From: Nitrosomonas ureae
Lineage (GTDB): Bacteria; Pseudomonadota; Gammaproteobacteria; Burkholderiales; Nitrosomonadaceae
NCBI RefSeq assembly: GCF_900108305.1
Contig: NZ_FNUX01000008.1
Coordinates: 62,001 to 126,000 of the forward strand
Direction: 5' to 3'
DNA length: 64,000 nucleotides
Every line of letters begins with the position of its first letter. The first letter of the stretch is position 1. Positions 51,805-62,374 of this stretch are shown here, one piece after another. A program made the translations under genes and the position numbers. The notes below the pieces were generated by a model. That model was not told where the DNA came from. It made no database searches and worked only from the letters and a program-made list of their open reading frames with translations.

Positions 51805-52548
51805 TTATTCCTTAACATATTGTTCTGCCTTTTGGATCATCATCTTATTTCTTGAAGTTAAAACAATAGTTTCTTTGTCATTCGGATTTCTCACAGGTAA
51901 TTCTCTATTAAAGAATGGACTAAGAAGTGCATTTTGTAACTCGACCTGAATATCGTATAGGAAACCAGCGAGATCGTAGGCGATATCTGAGAATGTGTTT
52001 ACCTTTTCTTTGAAGGCTATAGAATCCTCATTTCTAAGGACAATTAAATTTTCTGTGTTATTAATTCCTTTCTCAGAAAGTAATACATATGGCAGGATTT
52101 GGATCAGAGGAATATATGCATCATTTAACTCACGAAGTTTTTTTGCTAAGGCTTGTCGAAATAGTGGGAGATGAGGTACGATTATTTCGTATTTTTCTAA
52201 AATGGCAGCTACTTTCCAAAGATTCGCGTGCACTCTTCTAAATTCTGAGTTTAGATCCTCTGAATGAAAGGGAGGAGAAAAGTATTTGCCAGTTTTATCG
52301 AGCTTGTCTCGAGCATTCTCCAGGGCTAAAAATAGCATATAGAAAGATGTGGCCACTCCGGTTGGAGAGCTGATCTCGATATTAGTAGTAATTTTTTCAT
52401 AGACTTGAAACTGCAAGTCGATCTTATGTTTTTCTTTTTGCAACTGACGCTGTTTTGTAAATTGATATATGGCCACTCCTATTGCAACAATAAAACCAAC
52501 TAGTTGTATGATTGTCGACCAGTTAATTGTCGGGTCAAAACAAAACAT
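51805..52548 (-). CDS. Hypothetical protein with N-terminal transmembrane helix
   Basis: I do not recognise this protein. It has 247 residues: one TM helix at about 10-30 ('IIQLVGFIVAIGVAIYQFT'), then a basic coiled-coil-prone stretch ('KQRQLQKEKHKIDLQ') and a mostly alpha-helical cytoplasmic part. The DNA is more AT-rich than the neighbouring gyrA-tyrA cluster, and the gene sits directly beyond tyrA where aroA is often found, so it may be an acquired gene. The ATG follows GAGGT at a good distance. Confidence 0.65.
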   Translation of the reverse strand: MFCFDPTINWSTIIQLVGFIVAIGVAIYQFTKQRQLQKEKHKIDLQFQVYEKITTNIEISSPTGVATSFYMLFLALENARDKLDKTGKYFSPPFHSEDLNSEFRRVHANLWKVAAILEKYEIIVPHLPLFRQALAKKLRELNDAYIPLIQILPYVLLSEKGINNTENLIVLRNEDSIAFKEKVNTFSDIAYDLAGFLYDIQVELQNALLSPFFNRELPVRNPNDKETIVLTSRNKMMIQKAEQYVKE

Positions 52549-52757
52549 GAATTACCTCACTTGATTTTTATTACACCTAACAAATATTTACGAAAGCTAT
52601 ATATTCAGACTCAGCTTGCGATTCCTGTGATCTTGGTATGGAGTTTTTTATTGTTTTTTGTCAATTACCCGTTCTGTCGGATTGCTGATGTTGGTTCAGA
52701 GAGTAAATTGTGTGATCCTGGGTGTGATACAAGATGTGAATCTTTTAATTCGATTCT

Positions 52758-53651
52758 CTATATCATTAAGTCTTTGTTTTTTGACCATCTATCTCGAATT
52801 TCTCGTGCTTCCGAAAAAGCCTGCTCCAGCGCTCCGCTATCATTATTTTTCAACATCTCCCGCAAACTATTCAACTCGTCCTGATATGCATCAATCTGCT
52901 CGAGTAATGCATCACGATTCGCCAGGCAGATATCGCGCCACATTTCCGGGGAGCTGCTGGCGATGCGGGTGAAGTCACGAAAGCCGCTACCGGCGAAGCG
53001 CAGCATATTTTCAGGTTGATCGGTGCTGCTGAGGTGATTCATCAGCGTGAAGGCGAGAATATGCGGTAAATGACTGGTGGCGGCGAGGACCTGGTCGTGT
53101 TCGTTTGCAGGCATCAACGATACTTGGGCGCCGCAGATTTGCCATAACTGACGCACCCGTTCGATAGCGTCGGTGCCGGTTTCCGGTAGCGGGGTCAGGA
53201 CGACATGTTTATTAAGATATAAATCAGGATGTGCGGCTTGTACGCCGCTTTGTTCTGCGCCGGCAATCGGGTGACCGGGGACAAAATGATGCCGGCTTTG
53301 TATCGAGAGATAGTGACGTGCAGCAGCGATTACATCCTGCTTGGTGCTGCCAGCGTCGGTGACGATGGTATGGGCTTGCAGATGTGGGGCGATTTTTTCC
53401 ATGATGTATTTGGTTTGGCCTACCGGCATCGCAAGAAACACCAAGTCTGCATGATGCAGGGCGGAAGCGATATCGCTCGCAATTTCATCAATTACTCCAA
53501 GCTCAACGGCATATTGCATGTTTTTCCGGCTGCGGCCAACGCCGACGATATGCTTGACCATGCCGGCGCTGCGCAAGGCCTGTGCAAATGAGCCGCCGAT
53601 CAGGCCTACACCTATAATAACCAGTTTATTGAGCGCTGTGGTTTGTGTCAT
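52758..53651 (-). CDS. tyrA: Prephenate dehydrogenase
   Basis: Oxidatively decarboxylates prephenate to 4-hydroxyphenylpyruvate for tyrosine synthesis. The 297-residue NAD(P) protein opens with 'VIIGVGLIGGSFAQALR' and has 'VFLAMPVGQT', 'TDAGSTKQ', 'GHPIAGAEQSGVQAA' and 'SHLPHILAFTL'. Some members use arogenate; the sequence alone does not separate the two. It is the last gene of the gyrA-serC-serA-pheA-hisC-tyrA run. The usual betaproteobacterial followers aroA, cmk and rpsA are not present after it. Confidence 0.93.
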   Translation of the reverse strand: MTQTTALNKLVIIGVGLIGGSFAQALRSAGMVKHIVGVGRSRKNMQYAVELGVIDEIASDIASALHHADLVFLAMPVGQTKYIMEKIAPHLQAHTIVTDAGSTKQDVIAAARHYLSIQSRHHFVPGHPIAGAEQSGVQAAHPDLYLNKHVVLTPLPETGTDAIERVRQLWQICGAQVSLMPANEHDQVLAATSHLPHILAFTLMNHLSSTDQPENMLRFAGSGFRDFTRIASSSPEMWRDICLANRDALLEQIDAYQDELNSLREMLKNNDSGALEQAFSEAREIRDRWSKNKDLMI

Positions 53652-53682
53652 TTGATAGCACTTGATTGAGCTTCTGATTAAT

Positions 53683-54801
53683 TCAGTTCACTTCACTTAA
53701 CGCTAGTTCCAGCGCTTCCAGGAATTGTTTGTTTTGCGCTTCCAATCCGACCGTAACCCGAAGATGATTAGGCATTTCATAAATACCGAGCGGGCGTACA
53801 ATGATGCCTTGTTGCAGCAGATTCTGATAAACCTTCAGGGTGTTGGATGGATCGCCCTTGATGCGGAAACTGATGAAATTGCCATATGAGGGAATACATT
53901 CAACGCTCATTCTGCGGAAACCATCGGTGAGTTGCAGCATACCCGCACGGTTCAACGCATATGAACGTTGTACGAATTCGGCATCGTGCAACGCAGCCAG
54001 AGCCCCTACCAGGCCAATGCTGCTGACATTGAAAGGTTGGCGCACGCGATTCATCAAGTTAGCTACATCCGGATGTGTCAGGCCGAATCCAACGCGCACA
54101 CCGGCTAAGCCGTATGCCTTGGAGAAAGTCCGCGTGAGCAGCAAATTGGAAAACTGCTTTAACCAGCTAATACTGTCCGGTTTGTTCGCCTCGGGTAAGT
54201 ATTCGTAATAGGCTTCATCCATAACGACTAATACATCACGGGATACGCGTTCCATAAATCGGAATAGCTCATCTTCGCTGGATAGGGTGCCAGTCGGGTT
54301 ATTGGGACTGGCAATAAATACGATGCGTGTTTCCGGCGTGATGGCATCCAGCATCGCCGGCAAGTCATGGCCATAATCGCGGGCGGGAACCGATATGCCA
54401 TCGGCGCCGATCATCTTTACCACCAACGGATAAACGGCAAAAGCATGTTGTGAATATACAGCTGCGGCGCCCGGTTTTAGAAATACGCGTGCGGCCAGAT
54501 CCAATACGTCATTCGAACCATTACCCAGGATAACTTGTTCTGGATCAAGTTGATAGCGCTTGGAGAGTGCGGCTTTCAATTCGTAGCCGCTGCCGTCCGG
54601 ATAAAGCGCGATATCGTGTAGCGTATTCATTATCGCGTCTAATGCAAGTGGGCTGGTGCCAAGCGGATTCTCGTTGGAAGCCAGTTTGATTATATGCGCT
54701 TCATCCAAGCCCATTTCCCGCGCAAGTTCGGAAATGGGCTTGCCTGGTTGATAGGGCTGGATCGAACGGATATATTCCGGAGCGAAGTCACAAAGATTCA
54801 T
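53683..54801 (-). CDS. hisC: Histidinol-phosphate aminotransferase
   Basis: PLP aminotransferase of histidine synthesis; in this location it probably also transaminates aromatic keto acids. The 372-residue protein has '[18 protein letters not shown]', '[19 protein letters not shown]', 'PNNPTG', the PLP lysine in '[17 protein letters not shown]', and 'ESRVT'-like 'HLRVTVG' at the end. It lies between pheA and tyrA, the arrangement in which HisC homologues serve phenylalanine and tyrosine synthesis in many Gram-negatives. Confidence 0.92.
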   Translation of the reverse strand: MNLCDFAPEYIRSIQPYQPGKPISELAREMGLDEAHIIKLASNENPLGTSPLALDAIMNTLHDIALYPDGSGYELKAALSKRYQLDPEQVILGNGSNDVLDLAARVFLKPGAAAVYSQHAFAVYPLVVKMIGADGISVPARDYGHDLPAMLDAITPETRIVFIASPNNPTGTLSSEDELFRFMERVSRDVLVVMDEAYYEYLPEANKPDSISWLKQFSNLLLTRTFSKAYGLAGVRVGFGLTHPDVANLMNRVRQPFNVSSIGLVGALAALHDAEFVQRSYALNRAGMLQLTDGFRRMSVECIPSYGNFISFRIKGDPSNTLKVYQNLLQQGIIVRPLGIYEMPNHLRVTVGLEAQNKQFLEALELALSEVN

Positions 54802-54878
54802 AAGATTAGATGTGTTATGGGTAAAATATCGAGGGTTGAATGATTCAATAATATGACTGTTTGGTGATAGTGAGCCAG

Positions 54879-55949
54879 TTATGTTACTGGATACGATCCG
54901 AGGATTTTCAGGAAGGCTGCTTTGTCGCGTAATTCTATCAGTGCAGCGGCCACGTTTTGATCTTGTTGGTGCCCTTCAATATCCACAAAGAAGACATATT
55001 GCCATAGACCTGCGCGCGATGGACGCGACTCCAAACGGCTCATGCTGACGCCATGCTGCGCCAGCGGCTCAAGCAATTTATAGATTGCTCCGGAGTGGTT
55101 ATGGGTTGACATGATCAAAGAGGTTTTATCTTTGCCCGAAGCATCTACCAGCTGTTTGCCGATAACGAGAAAGCGCGTGGTATTTTTGGGATCATCTTCG
55201 ATATTTTCAGCGCAGATGGAAAGCCCGAATAATTCGGCAGCTCTCTTGCTCGCTATGGCCGCTGCATGTACATCCGCTGCTGCCTGCCGGGCTGCCTCAG
55301 CATTGCTGGCGGTAGTGACAAAAGCAATATCGGAAATTTGCGGCAAATTGATTTTTAGCCATTGGTGGCATTGGGCGAAAGATTGCGGGTGAGTATATAT
55401 TTTTTTGATGTGTGATAATCCGGTTTGTTGTGCCATCAGAAATTGATGGATAGCCAGTTGGATTTCGCCGCAAATGATCAGTGAGGTTTGTAGCAATAAA
55501 TCCATCGTTCTGCCAACTGCGCCCTCGGTAGAATTTTCCACGGGCACTACGCCGTAATTAGCTGAATCCGATTCCACAGCACGAAATACTTCATCGATAG
55601 AATCACACGCCAGGGTGGAAATGGCGTTACCAAAACGTTTTAACGCTGCATCTTCTGAGAAAGTACCACTCGGTCCGAGATAAGCTACGCTCATCGGTTT
55701 TTCCAAGGCGCGGCATACCGACATGATTTCGATAAATAGTTGTTTGATGTGCTTGTTACTGATGGGGCCGGGATTTTGTTCTTGCACCCGTGTCAGTATT
55801 TGCGCTTCACGTTCAGGGCGATAAATAATGCCGCTCTTTTTAATCTTGCCAACTTGCTGCGCCAGCCCGGCGCGTTTGCTTATCAGCAGGAGCAGTTCAT
55901 TGTCAATGGTGTCAATCTGATTGCGTAATTGTTTGAGTTCTTCTGACAT
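54879..55949 (-). CDS. pheA: Bifunctional chorismate mutase / prephenate dehydratase
   Basis: Converts chorismate to prephenate and on to phenylpyruvate for phenylalanine. The 356 residues comprise an AroQ chorismate mutase (about 1-85, '[23 protein letters not shown]'), a prephenate dehydratase ('[15 protein letters not shown]', then '[13 protein letters not shown]' and 'TTRFLVIG') and a C-terminal ACT domain with the phenylalanine-binding '[26 protein letters not shown]'. Feedback inhibition by phenylalanine is expected. It is followed after 77 bases by hisC. Confidence 0.95.
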   Translation of the reverse strand: MSEELKQLRNQIDTIDNELLLLISKRAGLAQQVGKIKKSGIIYRPEREAQILTRVQEQNPGPISNKHIKQLFIEIMSVCRALEKPMSVAYLGPSGTFSEDAALKRFGNAISTLACDSIDEVFRAVESDSANYGVVPVENSTEGAVGRTMDLLLQTSLIICGEIQLAIHQFLMAQQTGLSHIKKIYTHPQSFAQCHQWLKINLPQISDIAFVTTASNAEAARQAAADVHAAAIASKRAAELFGLSICAENIEDDPKNTTRFLVIGKQLVDASGKDKTSLIMSTHNHSGAIYKLLEPLAQHGVSMSRLESRPSRAGLWQYVFFVDIEGHQQDQNVAAALIELRDKAAFLKILGSYPVT

Positions 55950-55988
55950 GAGCGGTGAAAATTTTGGCTTAACGATAAGACATCGAAT

Positions 55989-57206
55989 TTATTGAGGAGT
56001 AAGCGGCAGATAACGCGCCATAAGCACACCCGCACTGGCGGCGATTTCATCCAATGCATGTTGCGGCACCGGACTGTCGACATCGACCAGCGTACAAGCC
56101 ATTTCTCCTCGTGACTTGTTGATCATATTATGGATATTCAGTCCGGCCTTGGCCATGCAAGTGGAGATTTGACCCACAATATTGGGCACATTGGCATTGG
56201 CTACCGCTACACGATAAGGAGATTCCCGTTCCATCCGGATATCGGGAAAATTAACCGTATGGGTGATGTTGCCGTTTTGCAGATAATCGATGAGCTGATC
56301 CACTACCATAACCGCGCAATTTTCTTCTGATTCCTGCGTCGATGCGCCGATATGCGGGAATGAGATGACCGATTTCTGACGCTGCAATTTCTGACTGGGA
56401 AAGTCACTGACATAATATCTTATTTTGTTCATGGCGATACCGGCCAGAACAGCTTCTTCATCGACGATCGCGCTGCGCGAAAAATTTAAAAGAATCACAT
56501 TCTGCTTCATCAGTCTGATGCTTTTATCGTCAATCAGATGACGGGTGGAATCAAGCAATGGGACATGTACACTGACAAATTCGCTGTGGTGCAGGAGCTC
56601 TTCCATGCTGTTGGCTTTCTTAACTTCTGCCGACAAATTCCATGCCGAATCCACGGTGATTTGAGGATCATAACCGATTACTCTCATGCCTAGTTTAAGT
56701 GCGGAATTGGCAACCAGTCGGCCAATCTCACCCAGGCCGATAATACCAAGTATGCGCCCGGGCAATTCAATACCCGAAAAATTCTTTTTCCCCTCTTCGG
56801 CTTGTTTATTCAAAATCACATCATCACCTTGCAGATTTTCAACAAACTGCAAAGCAGGCACCAGATTGCGCGCGGTTACGAACAGGCTGGCTAGAACCAG
56901 TTCTTTAACCGCATTGGCATTTGCACCCGGCGTATTGAACACGGGAATGCCACGGTTATTCATATCGGGTACCGGAATGTTGTTGGTACCCGCACCAGCA
57001 CGGCCAATTGCTTTAACGCTGATGGGAATATCCTGGTTTAACATGTTATGCGAACGCACCAGAATCGCATCCGGTTCTGCGATATCTTTGCCAATCTGAT
57101 AATTTTCTGCTGGAAAGCGGCACAGACCATGATGAGAAATCTGGTTAAGCGTGAGAATCTTGAAGATTTTATGCTGATGTTCAGGCATGCTGACTGGCGA
57201 ATTCAT
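55989..57206 (-). CDS. serA: D-3-phosphoglycerate dehydrogenase
   Basis: Oxidises 3-phosphoglycerate to 3-phosphohydroxypyruvate, the first step of serine synthesis. The 405-residue protein has the NAD-binding 'ILGIIGLGEIGRLVAN', 'VHVPLLDSTRHLID', the catalytic region 'ISFPHIGASTQESEENCA' and a C-terminal ACT domain ('VPNIVGQISTCMAKAGLNI'). It lies between serC and pheA, so both serine enzymes are adjacent. The first ATG (57206) overlaps serC by 26 bases; an ATG at 57188 overlaps by 8. Neither has a clear ribosome site, so the start is open. Confidence 0.93.
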   Translation of the reverse strand: MNSPVSMPEHQHKIFKILTLNQISHHGLCRFPAENYQIGKDIAEPDAILVRSHNMLNQDIPISVKAIGRAGAGTNNIPVPDMNNRGIPVFNTPGANANAVKELVLASLFVTARNLVPALQFVENLQGDDVILNKQAEEGKKNFSGIELPGRILGIIGLGEIGRLVANSALKLGMRVIGYDPQITVDSAWNLSAEVKKANSMEELLHHSEFVSVHVPLLDSTRHLIDDKSIRLMKQNVILLNFSRSAIVDEEAVLAGIAMNKIRYYVSDFPSQKLQRQKSVISFPHIGASTQESEENCAVMVVDQLIDYLQNGNITHTVNFPDIRMERESPYRVAVANANVPNIVGQISTCMAKAGLNIHNMINKSRGEMACTLVDVDSPVPQHALDEIAASAGVLMARYLPLTPQ

Positions 57207-58272
57207 TCATAAACGCTGCTAATTTTGCTACACCTTCAACCGGCATGGCATTGTATATCGATGCACGCATGCCGCCCACGGAGCGGTGGCCTTTTAACTG
57301 AATCAAACCATTGTTGTCGGCTTGCTTGAGAAATTCTTCGTTCAATACAGGATTTTTCAATGTGAAGGGAACATTCATGCGTGATCGATCCGCTTTTGCT
57401 ACCGGGCAATGATAGAAATCGTTGTTATCCAGCAAGTCATACAGTAAATTGGCTTTGGCAATATTGATTTTTTCCATCATTACCAATCCGCCTTTGTTTT
57501 TCAACCATGCAAATACCAGCCCGGTAATATACATGGCGTAGGTAGGTGGCGTGTTGTACATCGAATCATTTTGTGCATGAATCTGATAATCATATAATGT
57601 TGGAGTCCCTGCCAGTGGCTTACCCAATAAATCTTCGCGGACTACGACCAGCGTTAGTCCTGCAGGCCCGAGGTTTTTCTGGGCGCCCGCATAGACCAAT
57701 CCAAAACGCGTGATATCCAGCGGTCGTGACAAAATATCAGATGACATGTCGACTACCAATGGAATACCGTTGCGCGGATCAATCTCGGGTATCCAATGAA
57801 ACTCGACGCCGCCGATCGTTTCATTGCTGGTGTAGTGGATATAGGCTGCTTCAGGATCCAGATGCCATTTATCCTGGGTGGGTACGCAAGTAAAATTAGT
57901 TTCTGCCGAGGACGCGGCTACATTGATCGTGCAGTAACGGCTGGCCTCTTCGATGGCCTTGGTTGACCATTGACCGGTATTAATATAGTCCGCTTTTGTT
58001 TTTCCACGCAACAGATTCATTGGCACCATGGAAAATTGACTGGAAGCACCGCCTTGTAGAAATAACACTTTGTAGTTTTTGGGGATGCCAACCAGTTCGC
58101 GAAGATCGCTTTCGGTTTTCTCGGCGATAGACATGAATTCCTTACCTCGATGGCTCATTTCCATTACGGACATGCCGCTGTCGTGCCAATCCAGCATCTC
58201 ATCACGCGCTTGCTGCAGTACTTCTTTGGGAAGAACCGCAGGGCCTGCGCTAAAATTATAGATTTGATCCAT
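57181..58272 (-). CDS. serC: Phosphoserine aminotransferase
   Basis: PLP enzyme making 3-phosphoserine, also used in pyridoxine synthesis. The 363-residue protein has the family start 'IYNFSAGPAVLPKEVLQQ', 'FLQGGASSQFSMVPMNLL', the PLP lysine in 'YAGAQKNLGPAGLTLVVVRED', and ends 'GHRSVGGMRASIYNAMPVEGV'. It starts 32 bases after gyrA and overlaps serA, consistent with one transcript. Confidence 0.96.
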   Translation of the reverse strand: MDQIYNFSAGPAVLPKEVLQQARDEMLDWHDSGMSVMEMSHRGKEFMSIAEKTESDLRELVGIPKNYKVLFLQGGASSQFSMVPMNLLRGKTKADYINTGQWSTKAIEEASRYCTINVAASSAETNFTCVPTQDKWHLDPEAAYIHYTSNETIGGVEFHWIPEIDPRNGIPLVVDMSSDILSRPLDITRFGLVYAGAQKNLGPAGLTLVVVREDLLGKPLAGTPTLYDYQIHAQNDSMYNTPPTYAMYITGLVFAWLKNKGGLVMMEKINIAKANLLYDLLDNNDFYHCPVAKADRSRMNVPFTLKNPVLNEEFLKQADNNGLIQLKGHRSVGGMRASIYNAMPVEGVAKLAAFMNEFASQHA

Positions 58273-58304
58273 TGCGTTATTTGCGATTAGTTTTTGGCGA
58301 ATTA

Positions 58305-60863
58305 TTAACTGTCACCCTCATCGTCTTCGCTTTCCACCACGCGTTCCAGACCGGCCAGCTTCTCACCGGCATCCAAGTTGATTAAAGTAACACCTTGTGT
58401 GGCGCGGCTCATTTCACGTACTTCATTGACACGGGTGCGGATCAATACGCCACCGGAAGTGATCAACATGATTTCGTCATCCGGTTTTACCAGTTTTGCC
58501 GTGACAACCTTGCCGTTACGCGCGCTGGTAATGATTGCAATCATGCCTTGCGTGCCGCGGTTATGGCGTGTGTATTCGCTGATCGGGGTACGTTTGCCGT
58601 AACCGTTTTCAGTGGCTGTTAGTACTGCGAGACCTTCGTTCTCAGCGACCAGCATTGATATGACCTTATGCCCCGAGCCCAATTTCATGCCACGCACCCC
58701 ACGGGCGGTACGTCCCATCGGGCGCACGTCATTTTCGCTAAAGCGCATGGCCTTGCCGTTGTCTGAGAACAACATCACATCATGTTTGCCTTCGGTTAAT
58801 TCAACGCCAATGAGAAAGTCGCCTTCATCCAATCCGATTGCAATAATGCCATTATTGCGCGGGCGGGAGAATTCCGATAAGGGTGTTTTTTTGACTGTGC
58901 CGAAAGATGTTGCCATAAAGACAAAGCGGTTTTCGTCAAAGGTTTTGACCGGTAGAATCGCATTGATCTTTTCGCCTTCTTCCAGTTGCACCCAGTTGAT
59001 AATCGGCTTTCCACGGGACTGTCGGCCGCCTTGCGGTACTTCATATACTTTGATCCAATACACGCGCCCCAAGCTTGAAAAGCACAGGATATAATCATGC
59101 GTGTTGGCAATGAACAATTTGTCAATAAAGTCATCTTCCTTGGTACTGGTTGCCAGTTTGCCACGTCCGCCACGTTTTTGTGCGCGGTAGTCATCCAGCA
59201 ACTGGGACTTGATATAACCAGTATGCGACAGTGTAACAACGACATCTGCTGGTGTGATCAAATCTTCCATGCTTAAATCTTGTGTGTCGACAACGATTTC
59301 ACTGCGGCGCTTGTCACCGAATTGTTGTTTGATTGCATCCAGCTCTCCGGTAATGATTTGAGTGATGCGCTCTGTATTTGCCAGAATGTCGAGATAGTCA
59401 ATAATCTTTTCAATGACATCCTTATAATCATCAACAATCTTTTCCTGTTCCAGACCGGTGAGGCGTTGCAAACGTAATTCCAGAATGGCTTGTGCCTGGG
59501 CATCAGATAAATGATAGCCTTGCGCTTTTAGTCCGAACATGTCATCCAAGCCTTCCGGACGTAACGCATTAGCGTCCGCCATTGCGCGCGTCAGCATTTC
59601 TTCAACCAATTGGGAATGCCAGACTTTTGCCATTAGCGCTTCTTTGGCATCAGCCGGGGTCGGCGCAGCCTTGATCAAGGCGATAATTTCATCAACATTG
59701 GATAACGCGACTGCCAAGCCTTCGAGTAAATGGCCGCGTTCCCGTGCTTTTTTCAGTTCGAATACTGTGCGGCGCGTGACAACTTCGCGGCGATGACGCA
59801 GGAAAGCATCTAGAATCTGCTTTAAATTTAACAATCGTGGCTGACCATCGAGCAAGGCCACCATATTCATACCAAACGTATCTTGCATTTGTGTTTCTTT
59901 ATACAAGTTGTTCAGAATGACCTCGGGCACTTCCCCGCGTTTCAGCTCAATAACGACACGCATGCCGGATTTGTCGGATTCATCACGTAAATCGGAGATG
60001 CCTTCGATTTTTTTATCGCGAACCAATTCTCCGATGCGGATGAGTAAGTTCGCTTTGTTAACTTGATAGGGTAATTCGTCAATGATGATAGATTGACGGC
60101 TGCCTTTCTCCAGATCTTCGAAGTGAGTGCGGGCTCGCATAACAACGCGGCCACGGCCCGTGCGGTAGCCGTCTCGTACGCCATTTACACCATAAATAAT
60201 GCCGGCAGTGGGAAAATCTGGTGCCGGTATTAGATCAATAAGCTCATCAATGCTGATATCCGAATTCTTGAGCAGGGCCAGGCAGGCTTCTATTACTTCG
60301 TTGAGGTTGTGTGGCGGAATATTGGTTGCCATGCCCACGGCGATACCAGATGAGCCGTTGATCAGCAGATTGGGGATTTTCGCTGGCAGTATTAGTGGTT
60401 CCTTTTCGGAGTCATCATAGTTGGGACCGAAATCCACTGTTTCCTTGTCAAGATCAACCAGCAATTCATGTGCAATACGTGACATGCGGATCTCGGTATA
60501 ACGCATGGCAGCCGCGTTATCGCCATCTACTGAGCCGAAGTTGCCTTGTCCGTCAATGAGCATATAGCGCAGCGAAAAGTCCTGCGCCATGCGTACAATA
60601 GTGTCATAAACGGCAGTATCACCGTGAGGATGGTATTTACCAATGACATCGCCGACGATACGTGCAGACTTTTTGTACGGTCTGTTCCAGTCATTGGAGA
60701 GTTCATGCATGGCAAATAATACGCGCCGGTGAACCGGTTTCAAGCCGTCACGGACATCAGGCAAGGCACGGCCTACAATCACGCTCATCGCGTAATCAAG
60801 GTAGGAACGCCGCATTTCTTCTTCAAGACTGATGGGCAGGGTTTCCTTGGCGAATTGATTCAT
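58305..60863 (-). CDS. gyrA: DNA gyrase subunit A
   Basis: Breakage-reunion subunit of DNA gyrase, which introduces negative supercoils. The 852-residue protein has active-site Y122 in '[15 protein letters not shown]' and the quinolone-resistance region '[15 protein letters not shown]' with T83 and D87, i.e. no recognised resistance change at D87. The six-bladed C-terminal DNA-wrapping domain contains the GyrA box 'QKRGGRGK' near residue 560. It heads the serC-serA-pheA-hisC-tyrA run. A 294-base AT-rich gap separates it from the divergent argD. Confidence 0.97.
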   Translation of the reverse strand: MNQFAKETLPISLEEEMRRSYLDYAMSVIVGRALPDVRDGLKPVHRRVLFAMHELSNDWNRPYKKSARIVGDVIGKYHPHGDTAVYDTIVRMAQDFSLRYMLIDGQGNFGSVDGDNAAAMRYTEIRMSRIAHELLVDLDKETVDFGPNYDDSEKEPLILPAKIPNLLINGSSGIAVGMATNIPPHNLNEVIEACLALLKNSDISIDELIDLIPAPDFPTAGIIYGVNGVRDGYRTGRGRVVMRARTHFEDLEKGSRQSIIIDELPYQVNKANLLIRIGELVRDKKIEGISDLRDESDKSGMRVVIELKRGEVPEVILNNLYKETQMQDTFGMNMVALLDGQPRLLNLKQILDAFLRHRREVVTRRTVFELKKARERGHLLEGLAVALSNVDEIIALIKAAPTPADAKEALMAKVWHSQLVEEMLTRAMADANALRPEGLDDMFGLKAQGYHLSDAQAQAILELRLQRLTGLEQEKIVDDYKDVIEKIIDYLDILANTERITQIITGELDAIKQQFGDKRRSEIVVDTQDLSMEDLITPADVVVTLSHTGYIKSQLLDDYRAQKRGGRGKLATSTKEDDFIDKLFIANTHDYILCFSSLGRVYWIKVYEVPQGGRQSRGKPIINWVQLEEGEKINAILPVKTFDENRFVFMATSFGTVKKTPLSEFSRPRNNGIIAIGLDEGDFLIGVELTEGKHDVMLFSDNGKAMRFSENDVRPMGRTARGVRGMKLGSGHKVISMLVAENEGLAVLTATENGYGKRTPISEYTRHNRGTQGMIAIITSARNGKVVTAKLVKPDDEIMLITSGGVLIRTRVNEVREMSRATQGVTLINLDAGEKLAGLERVVESEDDEGDS

Positions 60864-61157
60864 ATCTTATGATTTTGTGAGAACAGCGGGTTATGATGCA
60901 GAGGTGTATCTTCTTAAAGTTTAATATAAGAAAATTTATAAACCCCGGCATTCTAACATGCTGTCATAATTTCTTAGTTCTTTGCAGTGTAAAATTGCAA
61001 AAATAAGCCAATCATTAGAGAAAAAAGCTTGAAAAAGCAAATTAAATAAGTAAACATAATAGCTTTTCCAAAATTTTCTTGCTTTCCACGTCGGATTGAG
61101 TCAGGACGCATAATTGAATTTTCCAACTAAAATTAAACTAAATGTGAGTGTAGTGCA

Positions 61158-62330
61158 GTGTCTAATTTGATGAATACTTATTCGCGATTGCCCGTCACCT
61201 TTGTAAAAGGCGAGGGAGTGTGGTTGTGGGATGATCGTGGTGAGAGGTATTTGGATGCGTTGGCCGGTGTTGCTGTGTGTGGCTTGGGGCATTGTCATCC
61301 AAGATTGACCAGAGCTATCTGTGAACAGGCCGGAACGTTAATTCATACATCTAATCTTTATGGCATTCAGAAGCAGGAGCGATTGGCTGATCGCTTGATT
61401 GAGCTATCAGGAATGGATAACGCATTCTTTTGCAATTCCGGGGCAGAGGCTAATGAAGCGGCGATAAAGCTGGCTCGATTGCATGGGCATAATAAAGGAA
61501 TTTCAGTGCCTACTATTGTAGTAATGGAGCGTTCATTTCATGGGCGTACCATGGCAACCCTGACAGCTAGCGGAAATCGTAAGGTGCAGGCGGGATTTGA
61601 ACCTCTATTGTCGGGATTTGTGCGTGTTCCCTATAACAGTATGGAGGCTATCACGCAAGTTGCTGCTAACAATAAGGATGTTGTGGCGGTGCTGGTGGAG
61701 CCTTTTCAGGGTGAAGGCGGGGTTAATATTCCTGAAGTGCATTATTTGCGGAAATTGCGTGATTTATGCGATCAGAATGGATGGCTTTTGATGCTGGATG
61801 AAATACAGTCTGGGATCGGACGTAGTGGAAAGTGGTTCGCGTTTCAGCATAGCCATATCATGCCGGATGTAATAACGCTGGCTAAGGGTTTGGCGGGAGG
61901 GGTTCCGATCGGCGCTTGTCTGGCTAGGGGTACGGCTGCGGAAGTATTCAAGCCGGGTAATCATGCTTCTACCTTTGGGGGCAATCCGCTGGCTTGCGCT
62001 GCTGCGATTGAAACCCTCAATGTGATTGCGGATGCAAATCTTCTTGATCATGTTACCGAATTGGGTAATTTTATACGTGAAAGCCTGAGGAGGCAGCTGA
62101 CTGATGTTGCCGGAGTCGTACAGATCAGAGGTCAAGGTTTGATTATAGGTATTGAGCTTTCAGTACCTTGTGTTGAGTTGGTCCAGAAAGCTTTAGAGAA
62201 AAAATTATTGATTAACGTGACATCCGATAAAGTGGTGCGCTTGCTGCCTGCATTTGTGATGCAGCAAAATGAAGCTGAACAGGTGATTGATATCACTTGC
62301 TCATTAATAAGGGAGTTTTTTAATAATTAA
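61158..62330 (+). CDS. argD: Acetylornithine aminotransferase
   Basis: PLP enzyme producing N-acetylornithine in arginine synthesis; related enzymes also act in lysine synthesis. The 390-residue class III aminotransferase shows 'FCNSGAEANEAAIKLAR', 'MERSFHGRTMATLTASG', 'LMLDEIQSGIGRSGKWFA', the PLP lysine in 'ITLAKGLAGGVPIGAC' and 'HASTFGGNPLACAA'. The GTG at 61158 gives MSNLMNTYSRLPVTF, which fits family starts; ATG 61170 is the alternative. It leads argD-argF-argG. Confidence 0.94.
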   Translation: MSNLMNTYSRLPVTFVKGEGVWLWDDRGERYLDALAGVAVCGLGHCHPRLTRAICEQAGTLIHTSNLYGIQKQERLADRLIELSGMDNAFFCNSGAEANEAAIKLARLHGHNKGISVPTIVVMERSFHGRTMATLTASGNRKVQAGFEPLLSGFVRVPYNSMEAITQVAANNKDVVAVLVEPFQGEGGVNIPEVHYLRKLRDLCDQNGWLLMLDEIQSGIGRSGKWFAFQHSHIMPDVITLAKGLAGGVPIGACLARGTAAEVFKPGNHASTFGGNPLACAAAIETLNVIADANLLDHVTELGNFIRESLRRQLTDVAGVVQIRGQGLIIGIELSVPCVELVQKALEKKLLINVTSDKVVRLLPAFVMQQNEAEQVIDITCSLIREFFNN

Positions 62331-62374
62331 TCAGTTTGCATCTGTGTAATGACTGATTGGTTATTTATTTTATT

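Noticed and set aside
52504-52756. Open frame with a hydrophobic stretch in the gap between the hypothetical gene and tyrA
   Set aside because: It begins inside the opposite gene, runs into tyrA on the other strand, lacks a ribosome site and resembles nothing known to me.
60886-60908. Another partial copy of the 14-bp inverted repeat (TGCAGAGGT) upstream of gyrA
   Set aside because: Only nine contiguous bases match, with an insertion before them; not enough to call a transposon end.
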